Source: JABDKJ01 sp964609215 (GTDB lineage Bacteria > Bacteroidota > Bacteroidia > Flavobacteriales_D > JABDKJ01). Taken from it: 64,000 nucleotides of DNA. Position 1 is the first letter of the stretch, and the number at the start of each line of letters is the position of its first letter. The DNA lies in assembly GCA_964609215.1 (NCBI GenBank), contig CAZSQZ010000002.1, forward strand, positions 186,001-250,000, read 5' to 3'. Position numbers and translations under genes: made by a program. Positions 62,245 to 64,000 of this stretch are shown here, one piece after another. Below the pieces are notes generated by a model. It ran no database searches. It was not told the DNA's origin and saw nothing but the letters and a program-made list of their open reading frames with translations.

Positions 62245-63177
62245 ATGAAAAAAATTCAATTATTATTTTTTCTGTTTTTTATTCCTGAATTAGGAACAGC
62301 CCAAAATACCACCCAAACCTTTGAACACAATGGTAAATCTTACCAATACGAAGATTTAAACAAAGTAGATAAACCGGAAGCACTGCTTATTCTATTCGAT
62401 GGAGGCGCAGGTAAGGCATCGCAAATACGTCCTGAAACTTCAATACCCGATTCCGCAGTGCATTTTCAATATAAAACCATCGGAATAGATCAATCCGATT
62501 TTTTCATTTCAGATTCTACCTATTCAAGAATTAGGACAATAATTAAACATGTTCAAAAAGAGGAAGGCATTCAACACAATCTATTTTTTGGCGGGTTTTC
62601 ACTTGGAGGTTATACCAGTACAAGATTAGCTGAAATGGCTGTTGAAAGAAAAGACTCAACACTCATTCCCAATGCCATTTTTGCAATAGATTCTCCATTG
62701 GACCATTTAGATTTTGTTAGCTATTGTCAACGAGAATTGAATAGATATTGTCCAAATGAGAATGCCAATAAGTTAGGAAAAGCAGAAGCCAAATGGGTTT
62801 TAAACTACTACCAACAACATTTTGGTTCATATTCTGAAGACCATACTAAATATATCGAAAATTCATGTTATACATCAATTTTATCTAGTGGAGGAAATGG
62901 CATATACCTTAAGGATATTCCCGTAAATATGATCCATGAAATTGATATTATGTGGTTGATCAAAGAAAGATGCCGAGATTTATCAGACACAAATGCGATT
63001 TTAAGTTCCAAATTCATCAACTTCCTCATTGGAATGGGAAATGAAGAGGCTACTATCACATTAACATCGAATAAAGGGTATAGGGCTGATGGAAGAAGAC
63101 ACCCGCATTCATGGTCAATCGCAGAACCCATTCCCACCCTTAACTGGCTTTCAAAATATATCATTGAAGTAAAATAA
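62245..63177 (+). CDS. Secreted alpha/beta-hydrolase-like protein
   Basis: A 310-residue protein with a signal peptide (about 1-19, ending LGTAQ). The nucleophile elbow is GGFSLGGYTSTRLAE, with Ser in GxSxG, and LLILFDGGAGK supplies the oxyanion-hole region. A likely catalytic His is in GRRHPHSW near the C terminus and an acid could be in IHEIDIMW. It is probably an esterase or lipase-like enzyme; the substrate is unknown. It is 24 bases after the AsmA gene. Confidence 0.7.
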   Translation: MKKIQLLFFLFFIPELGTAQNTTQTFEHNGKSYQYEDLNKVDKPEALLILFDGGAGKASQIRPETSIPDSAVHFQYKTIGIDQSDFFISDSTYSRIRTIIKHVQKEEGIQHNLFFGGFSLGGYTSTRLAEMAVERKDSTLIPNAIFAIDSPLDHLDFVSYCQRELNRYCPNENANKLGKAEAKWVLNYYQQHFGSYSEDHTKYIENSCYTSILSSGGNGIYLKDIPVNMIHEIDIMWLIKERCRDLSDTNAILSSKFINFLIGMGNEEATITLTSNKGYRADGRRHPHSWSIAEPIPTLNWLSKYIIEVK

Positions 63178-63322
63178 GTACTTGTTATTAGGCGTTTACT
63201 GGTATAAAAAACATTCAGAAAAGCCTCTGAATTGATGAAGATTAGCCTTTAATTAAAACTTAAATTTACTACCTTAGCCTAAATTGTCGCCTATAGCTAA
63301 AATCTACGCTGTAAAGAATTAA

Positions 63323-64000
63323 ATGAGTATTTATTCAAAAAAGCAACGCTGGAAAATTGTCCTGCTCATTATTGCTATTCTAATCATTGGAGCTTCACTC
63401 TGGTACAGCAATCTGATAGTTAGCAAGATAAAAAATGAGGAGAAACAAAAGGTAGAACTGTGGTCCCAAGCTATTCAGGAAAAGAGTTCTCTGGTGCGTT
63501 ACACTCAAGATCTTTTTGAGAAGCTAAGAGTAGAGGAAAGAAAAAAAGTAGAATTATGGAGTGATGCTATCAAATCTACTCTGGCTCCAGATGTGGAAGA
63601 TATTCATCCTTTGAGCCAGAAAATTATTATGGATAATCATACGATTCCAACTATAATTACTGGAGAAAATCAAAAAGATGTAAGCTTTTCAAGAAACCTA
63701 GATCCAGAAAGGAAAGATGATCCCAAATATGTTCAGGAGCAATTGAATATCATGAAGAGTCAATATGAACCTTTAGAAATAAAGGAACATGATATTCATC
63801 AATTTGTATTTTATAAAGATTCTTATCTTATTACTGAATTGGAAGAGCGAATGGACGCTCTCATTAACTCATTTATTTCTGAGACGGTAATTAATTCTGC
63901 TTCTGTACCTGTTATTCTCACTAGAGGGGATAAAATGAAGGTAATAAGCTTTGGAAATGTAGATTCATTAATTATTTCCGATCCTGCTTTATTGGAAAAG
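63323..64000 (+). CDS. Sensor histidine kinase, N-terminal part (3' end outside window)
   Basis: The frame starting ATG at 63323 is open to the window end (226 residues visible). A single membrane helix lies at about residues 12-28 (IVLLIIAILIIGASLWYSN). The motif EEKQKVELWSQAI occurs at about 39-51 and again as EERKKVELWSDAI at about 71-83. A sensor region of about 140 residues follows. This N terminus is typical of a Bacteroidota sensor kinase family whose kinase domain would lie beyond the window; that part cannot be seen. A TACCTTAG sequence at 63270-63277 resembles a -7 box. Confidence 0.75.
   Translation, partial: MSIYSKKQRWKIVLLIIAILIIGASLWYSNLIVSKIKNEEKQKVELWSQAIQEKSSLVRYTQDLFEKLRVEERKKVELWSDAIKSTLAPDVEDIHPLSQKIIMDNHTIPTIITGENQKDVSFSRNLDPERKDDPKYVQEQLNIMKSQYEPLEIKEHDIHQFVFYKDSYLITELEERMDALINSFISETVINSASVPVILTRGDKMKVISFGNVDSLIISDPALLEK

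Noticed and set aside
63211..63235. Hairpin ATTCAGA/TCTGAAT after the hydrolase gene
   Set aside because: The T-run is on the wrong strand for the plus-strand gene and no minus-strand gene ends here.
1..64000. tRNA, rRNA, CRISPR arrays, insertion sequences, prophage
   Set aside because: I scanned the intergenic stretches by eye and saw no cloverleaf, regular spacer-repeat array, transposase or phage structural gene. A tRNAscan or Infernal run would be decisive.

Overview
This is a chromosomal window from an AT-rich member of the Bacteroidota, most likely a marine Flavobacteriales-type organism. The evidence is a set of lineage hallmarks: a subtilisin-like protease with a type IX secretion C-terminal sorting domain, a TonB-dependent receptor with an N-terminal carboxypeptidase-regulatory-like domain, a GEVED-domain surface protein, YwqK/MORN-like repeat proteins, a hypoxanthine phosphoribosyltransferase-adenylate kinase fusion, almost no Shine-Dalgarno sequences, many TTG starts, and TAnnTTTG (-7 type) promoter boxes in front of several genes. 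No tRNA, rRNA, CRISPR array, insertion sequence or prophage was seen. The region reads as mostly core genome with small accessory pockets.

Layout. 1-3525: the end of dnaJ, a NatA/NatB-like ABC exporter and a YceI protein. 3520-8100: the rimP-nusA-infB translation/transcription operon (minus strand), whose leader carries a terminator-like hairpin. 8131-14558: a 19-repeat YwqK protein, DinB-tsaE-acyltransferase, a membrane-anchored metallophosphoesterase, an RluB-like pseudouridine synthase and YraN. 14579-21361: a DUF4412 protein, LD-carboxypeptidase, metG, a GEVED surface protein and proline dehydrogenase. 21425-25397: alkaline phosphatase, FluC and PAP2 phosphatase, then aroA. 25506-29284: the T9SS-type protease, obgE and hpt-adk. 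29573-34181: purK and purE, then two coupled outer-membrane genes, one carrying a helix-hairpin-helix domain. 34431-45967: aroB, an OmpA-family protein, an unknown protein, threonine aldolase, O-methyltransferase, M16 peptidase, acyltransferase, pheT and a PhoR/PhoB-like two-component pair. 46234-50603: a beta-helix lipoprotein and a TonB receptor divergent from the two-component genes. 50748-64000: a TlpA-like lipoprotein, small envelope proteins, a thioredoxin-type arsenate reductase, an M14 peptidase, a LuxE-like protein, a ClpP/SppA-like serine protease with a small partner, tyrS, an AsmA-like protein, a putative esterase and the start of a sensor kinase.

Points that stand out. (1) A terminator-like hairpin sits between the probable promoter and the start codon of rimP-nusA-infB, suggesting attenuation. 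(2) TAnnTTTG boxes end only 3-7 bases before several start codons, suggesting leaderless or nearly leaderless transcripts. (3) 11-bp-spaced TTAA half-sites resembling Pho boxes lie between the PhoB-like regulator and the lipoprotein/TonB pair, and again before the arsenate reductase. (4) A helix-hairpin-helix domain is fused to a probable outer-membrane barrel. (5) A small ORF and a serine protease form an apparently self-contained two-gene unit. All regulatory calls were made by eye and are inferences.
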